Positions 18,318 through 27,118 of a stretch of DNA of 64,000 bases are shown piece after piece (within the stretch, counting starts at the first letter, position 1; each line of letters opens with the position of its first letter). The DNA lies in the NCBI RefSeq assembly GCF_900637685.1, contig NZ_LR134388.1:3871001-3935000 (forward strand), given 5' to 3'. The stretch comes from Legionella sainthelensi (GTDB taxonomy: Bacteria > Pseudomonadota > Gammaproteobacteria > Legionellales > Legionellaceae). Both the position numbers and the translations under genes were made by a program. The notes under the pieces are model-generated. The model did no database searches. It saw nothing but the letters and a program-made list of their open reading frames with translations, and was not told the DNA's origin.

Positions 18318-18956
18318 ATGACCACTCGATTACTTGTCGCTCGTCATGGAAACACATTCGCTCCCAGCGATATTGTTCGTCGAGTAGGCACTACTGATTT
18401 ACCTTTAGTAGAAAGCGGCTTACTTCAAGGGCGTTTACTAGGTGCTTACCTAAAGCAACAGCATCTTATTCCTGATGTGATTTTTACCTCGAAATTAAAA
18501 CGCGCTATCCAGACCGCAGAACAAGCGCAAAGCACTATGGGTTCTGATTTGCCTATTGAAACTTTGTCCATTTTCAACGAAATCGATTATGGGCCCGATG
18601 AAAACCAACCAGAAGAACATGTAATTGCTCGAATTGGACAAGATGCGTTGAGGGCCTGGGAAACCCAGGCAATAGTTCCTCAAGGTTGGAATGTTGATCC
18701 GGCAACACTCATCAAAAATTGGCTTGATTTTTCTATTCGGCTTCGCACAAAGTATATGGGAAAAACATGTTTGGTCATCACAAGTAACGGAGTTGCGCGT
18801 TTTTTACCTTATTTGACGGGTAATTTTGCGGCTTTCAGTGGACAATATGGAATTAAGATTGCTACCGGAGCATTATGCATCTTTGAAAATAAAGATCATT
18901 CTGAACTCTGGGATTGTGTCTCCTGGAATGTGAAGCCACAGATCGTGAGTTTTTAG
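18318..18956 (+). CDS. Histidine phosphatase-like protein with a substituted catalytic residue
   Basis: A 212-residue protein of the phosphoglycerate-mutase/histidine-phosphatase fold. The nucleophile motif ARHGN (H10) and the second arginine (R62 in SKLKRAIQTAE) are present. The second catalytic histidine, normally in a SHG motif, is replaced by asparagine: N157 in TSNGVARF (codon AAC, 18786-18788). Activity may be lost or altered. ATG 18318 is chosen because it starts right at the fold and follows the kdsB stop by one base; the longer frame from 18267 lies inside kdsB. A role in sugar-phosphate or lipopolysaccharide metabolism is inferred from the kdsB neighbour only. Confidence 0.75.
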   Translation: MTTRLLVARHGNTFAPSDIVRRVGTTDLPLVESGLLQGRLLGAYLKQQHLIPDVIFTSKLKRAIQTAEQAQSTMGSDLPIETLSIFNEIDYGPDENQPEEHVIARIGQDALRAWETQAIVPQGWNVDPATLIKNWLDFSIRLRTKYMGKTCLVITSNGVARFLPYLTGNFAAFSGQYGIKIATGALCIFENKDHSELWDCVSWNVKPQIVSF

Positions 18957-18992
18957 TAGAAAACGTGTTTGGTACGATTACCATTAGATCAA

Positions 18993-19112
18993 ATGATTAT
19001 TGAAGATAAGCCAGAGAAACACACGTATTCTAATAGTTTCTTTCATATGCAGCAGAGTGAGTCTTCAGCTCAACAGCAAGAAGAATTTAATTATTATTGC
19101 TCTAATCACTGA
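18993..19112 (+). other. Short open frame, possible gene remnant
   Basis: A 39-codon frame from ATG 18993 to TGA 19110-19112 has a glutamine/serine-rich composition resembling the end of a larger Legionella protein. No ribosome binding site precedes it and the frame opens without a start further upstream, so it may be a 3' remnant. Nothing else is seen between the phosphatase and the GH5 gene apart from the terminator hairpin. Confidence 0.25.
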
Positions 19113-19131
19113 GGCTATTTCATAATGATTT

Positions 19132-19159
19132 GCCTGGGTCGCATTCCTTTCACCCAGGC
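19132..19159. terminator. Hairpin between convergent genes
   Basis: Stem GCCTGGGT/ACCCAGGC (8 bp, 12-base loop) is followed on the plus strand by GATGCTTTT. It lies between the convergent kdsB-phosphatase pair and the GH5 gene and may end transcripts from both sides. Confidence 0.5.
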
Positions 19160-19188
19160 GATGCTTTTAGCATTCCAAAATAAATACC

Positions 19189-20613
19189 CTAAATATCATC
19201 AAAGTATGGTTTTAAGGTTTGTTGAACTTCCAAATTAAGTTTACCTGAATTTGGATCTATAGCACTTACCGTATCACCAAGATAACCAATTGCCCAGAAA
19301 AAGAGGTTATTTGTTTCCATATTATTTTGTAAATAAGGCATTAATGAATTTGTAAAAAATGCTTTGCCCTTTGCGGTTTTCCAAGACGCTTCGCCAAGAA
19401 CAACAGGATAACCCGCTTTATATAAAAAACCCCATGACCAATCAAAACGTAATTGGCTCGCCATGCCTGGCGAAGTTTCCCACCCAGCAACTTCCGCAGG
19501 ATATACATGAGGTGAAAAGACTAAATGGCTATTTTGAGCTTGTTCATCACCCATTAACCATTCCAGAGCAGATTGATTTATTCCTTGCTGAACTAACTGC
19601 TCTTTCAATTTAACCGCGTCAAAAACAGCAACCCCATTTTGAGCCAATTGCTCGTTAAGCAAAGGTTTAAAATCCTCGCCCCAATTGCCTTTGAAAAAAA
19701 CTCGTTCAAGAGTGCCGCACAACGAAGGATCGGGAGAATGACTGTATCCATTATCATCAGGTACTTGTGCTTTAGGAACACAAATAACGGGATTATTTGA
19801 ATCATCATTGCCTGAATCTGGTCCTTCTACAAATAACAATAAATCAGGATTATTCTTTTGCACTGCATTTGCAGCAGTTGCGATGACTTTTGTCCATGGG
19901 ACTTGAGAGTCGTGTGTTTTAAACCAATTCAAACGATAAGGCTCATTAAAAATATCAATGCCTAGAACATTATCTAATTGGCGCTCTTTAATTTCTTTAG
20001 CTAAAAGAGCAATATCTTGCTCGTACTGCGCCATGTCATACACCGTTCCATCACGCATTGCATCGCCATACCCTTGACGGTGATGGATATCAATCATTAC
20101 TTTGATATTGTTCTTTTTAAATTCTTGTAAGACAATCCAAAAAGCTTCTCTTGGGCTAACTGCCTTCTCACAGCCACTGCCATTGCTCTGCCAGGTTTTA
20201 CAAAAAATACCATTCCCGGCACTTGGTTTGGCTTTATCTGAAAGCCATTTATTCAAATCTACCTCACGTTGATCATCATAAAGCACTTCGGGTTGGATCG
20301 GTAAACGTATGGTTTTAAACGACACAGCGGAGCTTTTATCAATACCTGAATCAGGAAACTCCCAGGGCTTACTGATTAAATCCATCATCCCAAAAGATCT
20401 AGGATTAGATTGAAGTGATGGAATTGCATAAAAGGAGTTGCTTTGTAATCCTTGAAGAACATTCGTATCTTGAAATCCAGACCATGATAATCCATCAACA
20501 TGAACAACTTGGCCCTGGTCATCATATATTTTACTGTCTCGAGTTTGATAAGAGTATGCATCCAATGCTAGTATTAACAAAGAACAACAACCTAATACTT
20601 TCATTTTTTTCAT
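19189..20613 (-). CDS. Secreted glycoside hydrolase family 5 (cellulase-like)
   Basis: A 474-residue secreted enzyme with an N-terminal signal peptide (MKKMKVLG, hydrophobic core, cleavage near AYS). The family 5 barrel is recognised by the WSGFQDT opening, the MIDIHH motif, the acid/base E224 in IFNEP, the SPHVYP segment near 368 and the nucleophile E408 in VLGEASW. It would cleave beta-linked polysaccharide such as cellulose, hemicellulose or beta-mannan; the exact substrate is not decided by the sequence. GGAGG lies 7 bases before ATG 20613. The gene stands alone. Confidence 0.9.
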   Translation of the reverse strand: MKKMKVLGCCSLLILALDAYSYQTRDSKIYDDQGQVVHVDGLSWSGFQDTNVLQGLQSNSFYAIPSLQSNPRSFGMMDLISKPWEFPDSGIDKSSAVSFKTIRLPIQPEVLYDDQREVDLNKWLSDKAKPSAGNGIFCKTWQSNGSGCEKAVSPREAFWIVLQEFKKNNIKVMIDIHHRQGYGDAMRDGTVYDMAQYEQDIALLAKEIKERQLDNVLGIDIFNEPYRLNWFKTHDSQVPWTKVIATAANAVQKNNPDLLLFVEGPDSGNDDSNNPVICVPKAQVPDDNGYSHSPDPSLCGTLERVFFKGNWGEDFKPLLNEQLAQNGVAVFDAVKLKEQLVQQGINQSALEWLMGDEQAQNSHLVFSPHVYPAEVAGWETSPGMASQLRFDWSWGFLYKAGYPVVLGEASWKTAKGKAFFTNSLMPYLQNNMETNNLFFWAIGYLGDTVSAIDPNSGKLNLEVQQTLKPYFDDI

Positions 20614-20758
20614 TCAATAAACCTCCAAATTAATGTATAGACAAACGAAAAATGCACGTAATTTAACCATCTAAATGTTCTTTTACACAACTATTTGTAA
20701 TGATTTTGCTAAAACTTAACAAAAAAATGACAAATTCAGGGGAGTTAAATGAGAAATA

Positions 20759-20842
20759 ATGACCGCTGCTGCGCGTGCTAACACAACAGCACGTGCAGCA
20801 GCGCGCAACAGATCTTTATCTGAAAGTTTGGCAGAAAAATAA
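20759..20842 (+). CDS. Possible 27-residue alanine/arginine-rich small protein over a strong hairpin
   Basis: A 27-codon frame starts at ATG 20759 and ends at TAA 20840-20842, just before the stop of the convergent gene at 20847. About a third of the residues are alanine, with regularly spaced arginines (MTAAARANTTARAAAR start), so a short amphipathic helix is possible. The first half of the frame is also a long inverted repeat (20765-20802), GCTGCTGC-G-CGTGCT pairing with AGCACG-T-GCAGCAGC. GGGGAG lies 14 bases upstream, somewhat far for a ribosome site. It could instead be a structured RNA element or terminator-like hairpin; no T run follows. Confidence 0.35.
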   Translation: MTAAARANTTARAAARNRSLSESLAEK

Positions 20843-20846
20843 TGAA

Positions 20847-21341
20847 TTAACCGATACGGGCAAAGCGACGATCATTTTCATAAATTGATTGTTTGACCAA
20901 CTCATCCATATCTGCATTTGGTTCGCAGGACTGATAAGCTGTTTTTAATGGAGAAATATCTACCGTTGTTTTAGTCACGTCATTTTGCAAATACCCATCG
21001 AGATTTCTAAAAGTGAGGTATTTATCTACAGCAAACTCGTGACATTGTGCCATAGTTTCATCTTGGCATATGGAAAACTTAATTAAATGTTCTGCATGAA
21101 ATGGTTCTTGGCTTTTCGAAAAAACATATTGCAAGTCATAAAGCAAACTATCTGCGCCAGCACAAAAATAATAACCTGATTGGAATTTATTGTTCTCGAA
21201 GACATCGCTACGAATATATCGACCTTCTCCAGGTTGCAAACCTGAGAGAGTCACCGTATGAGTTGTTATTTCTTTAGGACCATTAGCAAATGCCAAGCCG
21301 GTTAAAACAAAACCAAATAAAATCGAGGCTACTTTCATCAT
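20847..21341 (-). CDS. Secreted protein of unknown function
   Basis: A 164-residue protein with a clear signal peptide (MMKVASILFGFVLTGLAFA, cleavage before NGPKE). The mature part has four cysteines (near residues 59, 92, 101 and 138), an even number that fits disulfides in the periplasm or outside. No known domain is recognised. The gene is monocistronic, with a long AT-rich region upstream. Confidence 0.7.
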   Translation of the reverse strand: MMKVASILFGFVLTGLAFANGPKEITTHTVTLSGLQPGEGRYIRSDVFENNKFQSGYYFCAGADSLLYDLQYVFSKSQEPFHAEHLIKFSICQDETMAQCHEFAVDKYLTFRNLDGYLQNDVTKTTVDISPLKTAYQSCEPNADMDELVKQSIYENDRRFARIG

Positions 21342-21822
21342 TCTGTTTTAGCTCCTAACGTGAAATAAATATTCCTTGTCATGTTTATATCCTTAAACCA
21401 TACCAAGGAACAAGAAAATTAAGAGACATTGACTATTTCATTATCTACTCTGCACAAAGCAAGCCAAGTAGAGGCATGGAGATAAATTAGCAACAGCCCT
21501 TAATAATTGATAACTTTAACAAATTTTTTAGCACTAATGAATTTCAGCACAGCATTATACCCTATTTCATACGATTAGTGTAAAAAATTATAAATTAATT
21601 CGGATTTTGATCGAAAAAAATCACACAACATTATTAAAAATAAACTTTTTATGCAAAAAAAAAGCTTTTAATCTAAAAATAACTAATTGATTTCATAATA
21701 AAAGAACTTTTCTATTGAAAAAAAATAAGTTATAACATTCTTACCATAGCTTATGACTGGGTAAGCAACTAGTATGTGGTAGCAGCATGATGCTGAAAAA
21801 TATTTTTTCATGGAGTGAGAAA
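21342..21822. other. AT-rich intergenic region between divergent genes
   Basis: This 480-bp stretch is very AT-rich, with many A and T runs. It must hold the promoters of the secreted protein (leftward) and the HTH protein (rightward). No -35/-10 pair with proper spacing, hairpin or open frame worth calling was seen. Confidence 0.5.
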
Positions 21823-22095
21823 ATGAACAGTAAAGTATTTTCGCAACGTTTCAATCGCGAATTAGCTTCTTTAGGGTTCCCGGAAGAGTTAACTGAAAAA
21901 ACAAAAGCTGTATCTAAAGTATTTGGTGTTTCACGTCATTTAGCAAACTCCCTTATTTTTGGTCACATACTTCCAGGAGATGATCAGCTCAACAAAATCG
22001 CTGAAATTTTGGAAGTTTGTCCTCAATGGTTAGGTGGTGCTAGTGATCGTAAAAGAACTTATCTAAATCGCGAGACAGCAGATAGCATATCTTAA
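21823..22095 (+). CDS. Small helix-turn-helix (XRE/phage-repressor-like) protein
   Basis: A 90-residue protein. ATG 21823 is preferred to an in-frame start 12 codons upstream because GGAGTGAG lies just before it. The sequence has a helix-turn-helix pattern: KAVSKVFGVSRHLANSLIFG at about residues 25-44, then a PGDDQLNKIAEILEVCPQWLGG segment typical of repressor-type proteins. It is probably a DNA-binding regulator; its targets cannot be told from the sequence. It lies 110 bp before a DUF155 protein on the same strand. Confidence 0.65.
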   Translation: MNSKVFSQRFNRELASLGFPEELTEKTKAVSKVFGVSRHLANSLIFGHILPGDDQLNKIAEILEVCPQWLGGASDRKRTYLNRETADSIS

Positions 22096-22204
22096 AAACA
22101 GTAACTAAGGCATTTTTGCATCCATTGACGCCATTTGAGATAATTACTGAAATTATTATATACTATATAAATAATCTTGCTGTATCTGATCTTAATTAGA
22201 GCTG

Positions 22205-23071
22205 ATGCAGCAAATTATTTCTTATATATCTTTAAATGCTTTGAGTTCGCGGATTATAACCATCATGGAATGCTTAAGTTTTTGTATTGGTAAGTCAATT
22301 GATTTAACACGCGTAGATAATTATTTTAAAAACGCTTCTGGTGAATTTACAGCGATTAAAACTCGCGATGTACTGAAGCTAAGTGCTAATCATAATAAAA
22401 ATCATACCGTATTTATTTTTAAAAACGGCGCTGTAGTTTCTTGGGGAGTCAAACGTTATCAAATTAACGATTATTTGAATATTGTTAAGAGCCTCATTGA
22501 TAAACCTGTAGCTCTCTTGGTCCATGATGAATTTCATTATCAATATGGTAGTAAAACTACTATAGAACCCCATGATTTTTTTGATGTAGACTGTTTAACG
22601 ATTGAAAATGATAGCGATGAGTTGAAACTTAGCCTGTCTTATGGATTTTCTCAATCAGTTAAGTTGCAGTATTTTGAAACCATTATTGAAGTGCTGATCG
22701 AAAAATACAATCCCATGATTCAAAAACTTTCCTTGTCAGGTGAAATGGAGATTAGTCGTACACAAATACAGCAAATTATTGGTGAAATTCTTGGTGCGAA
22801 AAGCGAAATGAACTTAATTAGTAATTTTCTCTATCACCCAAAATATTTTTGGCAACATCCAACATTAGAAGAACACTTTACGATGCTTGAACGCTACTTG
22901 CACATACAAAGACGCGTCAACGCAATCAATCATCGTCTCGATACTCTAAATGAAATCTTTGATATGTTTAACAACTACTTGGATAATCGACACGGCCATA
23001 ATTTGGAAATAATCATTATCGTTTTAATCACTTTAGAAATTATTATTGCAGTGCTAAATTTGCATTTTTAA
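22205..23071 (+). CDS. RMND1/YagE-type (DUF155) protein
   Basis: A 288-residue protein matching the DUF155 family (yeast Rmd1/Sif2, human RMND1). Motifs include FIFKNGAVVSWGV near residue 72, LSLSYGFSQSVKLQYFE near 142 and HPKYFWQHP near 218, followed by RLDTLNEIFDMFNNYLD. A single C-terminal membrane segment (about 268-286) anchors it, as in the family. Mitochondrial members support respiratory-chain translation; bacterial roles are not established. The ribosome site before ATG 22205 is weak and a later start (22265) is possible. Confidence 0.8.
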   Translation: MQQIISYISLNALSSRIITIMECLSFCIGKSIDLTRVDNYFKNASGEFTAIKTRDVLKLSANHNKNHTVFIFKNGAVVSWGVKRYQINDYLNIVKSLIDKPVALLVHDEFHYQYGSKTTIEPHDFFDVDCLTIENDSDELKLSLSYGFSQSVKLQYFETIIEVLIEKYNPMIQKLSLSGEMEISRTQIQQIIGEILGAKSEMNLISNFLYHPKYFWQHPTLEEHFTMLERYLHIQRRVNAINHRLDTLNEIFDMFNNYLDNRHGHNLEIIIIVLITLEIIIAVLNLHF

Positions 23072-23122
23072 TCAATTAATAAGAGCAAATTTCATTAAAA
23101 CCAGCTATTCTTAACAGAAATA

Positions 23123-24052
23123 GTGACAATTAACAAAATTATGCTGAGCAATACAAATCAACTCAATGAGGATCAACTTAAAGATCTAGAACAATTAAAA
23201 GCCATCTGCAAAAAAAACGATGGCAGTGTTCCTAACTTATATACTCACTTATTAACCCAAAAAAGAAACTTTCCAACCATTCTATTGGACTATGAAAACA
23301 AAAAATTAATCGGTTTCTTAAGTGTGTATTTTTTTTATGATGATGCTGTTGAAATTTCACTGCTGATCCATCCCTCTTATCGTCGTCAAGGCATAGCCAA
23401 AAAATTGCTTCGAAGTATTTTACCCCTTGTAAAGGAGCAAAATTTTTTCAAATTAATATTTTCAAGTCCGGCTCATTTAAATCACCATTGGCTACCTGAT
23501 CTCGGATGCACCTATATGCATAGTGAATACTATATGGAGCGAAATGATTTAAGTCCTTTACTTGATTACAATAAGGACTTAACTTTTCGAACTGCAACCG
23601 ATAAAGATATTCCTTTTCTTTGTGTTCTGGATGAATCCTGTTTTTTTAAAACACAGGCAGAGTTAATTCCACGTTTCGAACACATACTCGGTGATAGAAA
23701 CTATCAAATAATCCTCGCCTTTGAAGACAACCACCTTGTTGGTAAAGCCCATTTACGTTGGCAAAAGCATGGAGCAACACTTTCTGATATTGCCGTATTA
23801 CCAATAAGACAAGGGAAAGGATTGGGAACTGCTTTAATAGCGCACTGTATTAATTTTGCTTTAAGTGAAGGGAAACCCCATCTTAATCTCGATGTGGAAA
23901 CACATAATCAGAAAGCACTCAGCTTATATTCTCGCCTTGGTTTTCTCACTCAAAATGCATGTGATTATTGGGAAATCGATCTCCACCAATTGGAAAAACA
24001 CATAAAACAGAAACAAGGCAATAAAGGAGAATCTAAGCCAGCGGATAAGTAG
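23123..24052 (+). CDS. Protein with two GNAT acetyltransferase domains
   Basis: A 309-residue protein made of two GNAT domains. Domain 1 (about 10-145) has IHPSYRRQGIAKKLL, the acetyl-CoA-binding motif; domain 2 (about 150-295) has VLPIRQGKGLGTALI and the later NQKALSLYSRLGF. The second domain looks the more complete. The substrate is unknown; mycothiol-synthase-like double GNATs share this layout. The frame opens with GTG at 23123 and an ATG follows at 23141; neither has a good ribosome site, so the start is uncertain. Confidence 0.75.
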   Translation: MTINKIMLSNTNQLNEDQLKDLEQLKAICKKNDGSVPNLYTHLLTQKRNFPTILLDYENKKLIGFLSVYFFYDDAVEISLLIHPSYRRQGIAKKLLRSILPLVKEQNFFKLIFSSPAHLNHHWLPDLGCTYMHSEYYMERNDLSPLLDYNKDLTFRTATDKDIPFLCVLDESCFFKTQAELIPRFEHILGDRNYQIILAFEDNHLVGKAHLRWQKHGATLSDIAVLPIRQGKGLGTALIAHCINFALSEGKPHLNLDVETHNQKALSLYSRLGFLTQNACDYWEIDLHQLEKHIKQKQGNKGESKPADK

Positions 24053-24074
24053 CGTTGTGAAGTGTATAAGAATA

Positions 24075-24372
24075 TCAGGGGATACGACCGATTGTCTTGT
24101 TGTAGCCGTCAAGTGATAACTTCTGTTGGTTTAGCATATTCTCAATATCTTCTTTTTTAGCAGAGAAAACTCATCAATATTTTTCAAGGTTTCAATATCT
24201 TCAAGAGCTTCATTTATTGTTACTTCTGTGAACAAATTACGCCTCCATCCGCTTTATCATGAAAAGATAATTTTTGATTAATTGTAGCCCATGATGCATG
24301 CATCCACATTGATTGTATCCCTTTAATAGGAATAAAGAATAATCTATAAAATGGCCACGAATTTTGGGTTAG
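24075..24372 (-). pseudogene. Degraded gene remnant with at least two frameshifts
   Basis: On the minus strand three short frames follow one another. From about 24372 a frame with WPFYRLFFIPIKG and SFHDKADGGVICSQK ends in a stop. The next frame continues with TINEALEDIETLKNIDEFS. A third continues with KKEDIENMLNQQKLSLDGY and ends at 24075. Each looks protein-like and they join in order, as in a decayed coding sequence. No start codon or ribosome site is preserved. The family is not recognised. Confidence 0.45.
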
Positions 24373-24552
24373 CTAGAGTCAATAACCGGAGTAATAGGGT
24401 CTTAATAAATGATTACTCAAGATAGAACTTGACAAAATTTAAAGCCCCCCCTTAGTATTGGACTGAAAAAATGGAACAATTCAATTCTCATTCATTTTTT
24501 ATACTTCTATTTAAGAACGAGTTTGCTGTTGATAAAAACTAAAGGATCATTA

Positions 24553-25782
24553 ATGAAAAAAAGGGTTGTAATAACCGGTATGGAAGTAACTTCTTCCATA
24601 GGAACTGGACTTAGCAAATTCTGGGAGGCTGCAAGTCAAGGACAGTGCGGAATAAAACGCATTCAATACTATGATCCCTCTCTTTATCCAACCCAAATAG
24701 CAGGTGAAATAACTGACTTTTCATTAGAGCATCTTCCTGAATTGAATAAAAATAAGCGCTACGTACGTGTAGCCCAATTTGCCTTATATTGCACGCACAA
24801 TGCATTATTACAGTCGGGACTTACTGAACACGAGTTACGCAAAGCCGGAACGTACATAGGCACAGGAATGGGAGGCTATCCTGAATCAGAAACAAGTTAT
24901 AGGATGTTTTTCACCAATAACTGGAAAAAAATGCAACCTTTAACTGTAATTAGGGGAATGCCTAATTCCGTTGCAAACTTTATTGCTATTGCATTTGGTA
25001 TAGGTGGGCCTAACTCCACAATTTCAAATGCATGCGTTTCATCAGCTGATGCTATAGGTGCAGCATACCAGCAAATTTCTCAAGGTATCATTTCTACGGC
25101 TATCTGTGGAGGAACAGAGGCGCCTATTTGGGAATCCATGATGTCTGCATGGTGCAAGCTTAAAGTAATGTCTATTAATAACGAGAATCCAGCCAAAGCC
25201 TGTCGTCCATTTGATCTTAATCGTGAAGGAATGGTCATGGCAGAAGGAGCTGGAATTTTAGTTCTTGAAGAATTAAGCCAAGCGCAAGCAAGAGGTGCTC
25301 CCATTTTTGCAGAAATCATCGGATTTGGTGCTAGTTGTGATGCGTTTCACATCACAGCCCCTTCTTCTGAAGGACAGCAACGCGCAATCCAAGCAGCCTT
25401 AGATGATGCAAGGGTATCACCTCAGGATATCCAATATATAAAAGCACATGGGACCGGAACTACCTTGAATGACGCGACGGAAACTCAAACGATTAAATCC
25501 GTATTTAAGGAAAGGGCCTATGAAATTCCAGTCACTGCGCAAAAAGCGATGATAGGCCATTCTATAGGCGCCTCTGGAGTGATGGAAATTATTTCCTCAT
25601 GCTTAAGTCTACAACATAATTTATTATTACCAACAATCAATTTAGACACTCCAGATCCGGCTTGTGATCTGGATTATGTTCCTCATCAAGCGCGAAGAAA
25701 ATCTGTTGATATAGCATTGTCCAACCATTTTGCCTTTGGAGGTGCTAATACTGCTTTAATTCTGCGTAGATACATACGCTAG
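24553..25782 (+). CDS. Beta-ketoacyl-ACP synthase II family protein (FabF-like)
   Basis: A 409-residue condensing enzyme extending acyl chains on acyl carrier protein. The catalytic triad is intact: C161 in SNACVSSADA, H299 in KAHGTGTTLND and H336 in MIGHSIGASG. The RVVITGMEVTSSIG start and the late NHFAFGGANTALILR are typical of FabF. ATG 24553 is chosen over an earlier TTG because it follows AAAGGATC and begins the first beta strand. It stands alone, without acyl carrier protein or reductase genes, so it is more likely an accessory synthase than the main fabF. Confidence 0.88.
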   Translation: MKKRVVITGMEVTSSIGTGLSKFWEAASQGQCGIKRIQYYDPSLYPTQIAGEITDFSLEHLPELNKNKRYVRVAQFALYCTHNALLQSGLTEHELRKAGTYIGTGMGGYPESETSYRMFFTNNWKKMQPLTVIRGMPNSVANFIAIAFGIGGPNSTISNACVSSADAIGAAYQQISQGIISTAICGGTEAPIWESMMSAWCKLKVMSINNENPAKACRPFDLNREGMVMAEGAGILVLEELSQAQARGAPIFAEIIGFGASCDAFHITAPSSEGQQRAIQAALDDARVSPQDIQYIKAHGTGTTLNDATETQTIKSVFKERAYEIPVTAQKAMIGHSIGASGVMEIISSCLSLQHNLLLPTINLDTPDPACDLDYVPHQARRKSVDIALSNHFAFGGANTALILRRYIR

Positions 25783-25967
25783 GAATACTGATGACACATG
25801 CAAAATTGTCAGGGCGAAGCATTTTAAGCAACCTGATGAACGTTAATATTTTGGGATTGCTTGTCAGTTTTAAAACAACGTCACCCTTCACAAAAGTGCT
25901 GTCCTGTAGCTCAGACAATCAGTTATATTTGAGCTCTTATACTGTCTCTTAATCACCTTTTGGCTAC

Positions 25968-25999
25968 GCCCCGACAACTTATCCTCGGGGCCTATTTTT
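25968..25999 (+). terminator. Intrinsic terminator downstream of the FabF-like gene
   Basis: Stem GCCCCGA/TCGGGGC (25968-25974, 25985-25991) is followed by CTATTTTTC. It lies 185 bases after the FabF-like stop, with another possible stem AGCTCA/TGAGCT just upstream (about 25911-25938). The long structured 3' end could contain a separate small RNA, but no promoter was found. Confidence 0.7.
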
Positions 26000-26028
26000 C
26001 GTGCAATGCTCTTGGATTTTACTAACAC

Positions 26029-26775
26029 TTAAAACATATAGCTTAAACTAAATAACAATTCGGTTGTATATAAATGAGGCATGCCTGGACCCTGATTAAG
26101 AGTAGTAGCATCATCACCCCCTAAATAATTTTTTCCCCAATCGGCGAACTCTGCCCCTACACCTACTTGCCAATTAGGAGTTAACATCTTTTGGATACCT
26201 GCTCCAAGAGTATAAGAAAAAGCAACAACGCTGCTAGTGCCAAACCAATATGTAGGGAAAAGAACCGGATCTATTGTAGTAGACGAATAGTCATGAGAAT
26301 GATTCCAACCGACACCAAAACTTCCACTAAGATAAGGTTGTACGGTTTGAAACCCATTGGCAATAAGTTTACCCTTCATTTCTGCACGAACATGGCTTAC
26401 CTTATACTGATAGGTATAAACATTAGGAATGCCGTTTACATTCACCACCCCCGAAAGATAAGCATCACTCGCTGCTGCAACACCAAGACCCAATTGCCCA
26501 ATGATATTAGTTGCGCCAATAAAACGTTGTAACCCAAAAAAAATCTCACCTGTACCTAAAAAATCAGATTCTGAATCAGCAATATAATAGTTAAACATGG
26601 GTGCAGGATAAGGATAAAGGTATTGATCTTTTCCCGGATCAGACCATGCAGGCCCCCCGCTTATCGTAATAATTGATGACCATACTTGAGGTACTACTGG
26701 AGCATATGGGTCTACGGCAAAAACATTCACGGAAAATAAAGCACAAAACGCCCAGACTACTAGTTGTTTAAACAT
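26029..26775 (-). CDS. Outer-membrane beta-barrel protein
   Basis: A 248-residue protein with a signal peptide (MFKQLVVWAFCALFSVNVFA). ATG 26775 is chosen because AAGGATAGGT lies directly upstream. The mature part shows alternating polar/hydrophobic strands, SGGPAWS near the start, GEIFFGLQR, GVGWNHSH, and a final aromatic strand ending in MF, as usual for barrel proteins recognised by BAM. It belongs to a Legionella porin-like family. A paralogue of nearly equal length sits at 50394-51136. Function in transport or adhesion is not shown. Confidence 0.75.
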   Translation of the reverse strand: MFKQLVVWAFCALFSVNVFAVDPYAPVVPQVWSSIITISGGPAWSDPGKDQYLYPYPAPMFNYYIADSESDFLGTGEIFFGLQRFIGATNIIGQLGLGVAAASDAYLSGVVNVNGIPNVYTYQYKVSHVRAEMKGKLIANGFQTVQPYLSGSFGVGWNHSHDYSSTTIDPVLFPTYWFGTSSVVAFSYTLGAGIQKMLTPNWQVGVGAEFADWGKNYLGGDDATTLNQGPGMPHLYTTELLFSLSYMF

Positions 26776-27118
26776 ACCTATCCTTTTGATTTTCAATCAT
26801 TAAATCCTAAAATTTGTTAACAATTGGCTTCCAGTTCCTACACACTTAATTTTCCCCTGCGTGGCAAAGCCCCAATATTGGCCCAATAGAAGCTCACATC
26901 GCTTGATTTATAAGCACAAATCGCAGGACAGCAGAAGAGAGAATAAACCGTCAACAGCCCCTAATGTAATCCGTTTAGTTTTATACAATATTTGGGCCCG
27001 ATTTTCTATACTTCGCTTATTCCAGAGTAAACTCCACGAGATAAAATCAAGTCGCCTAAACCGTGGCAATGAAGGTTTCTTGGGTATATAATCAGCTATT
27101 TTACAAAAAGGCCAACAA
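26776..27118. promoter_or_regulatory. Intergenic region with putative lpxD promoter
   Basis: The gap between the barrel gene (leftward) and lpxD (rightward) has a TATAAT at 27087-27092, about 26 bases before the lpxD start. The -35 position (27064-27069) is a poor match. A 76-codon open frame in this gap lacks a ribosome site and protein-like composition and is not called. Nothing else is seen. Confidence 0.4.

Noticed and set aside
25900-25945. tRNA-like TGTAGCTCAG segment after the FabF-like gene
   Set aside because: Only a D-arm-like stretch matches. There is no anticodon arm, T arm or acceptor stem, so it is not a tRNA and too short to call an attachment site.
26861-27091. 76-codon open frame before lpxD
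   Set aside because: No ribosome site, basic and cysteine-poor random composition, and it would cover the probable lpxD promoter.
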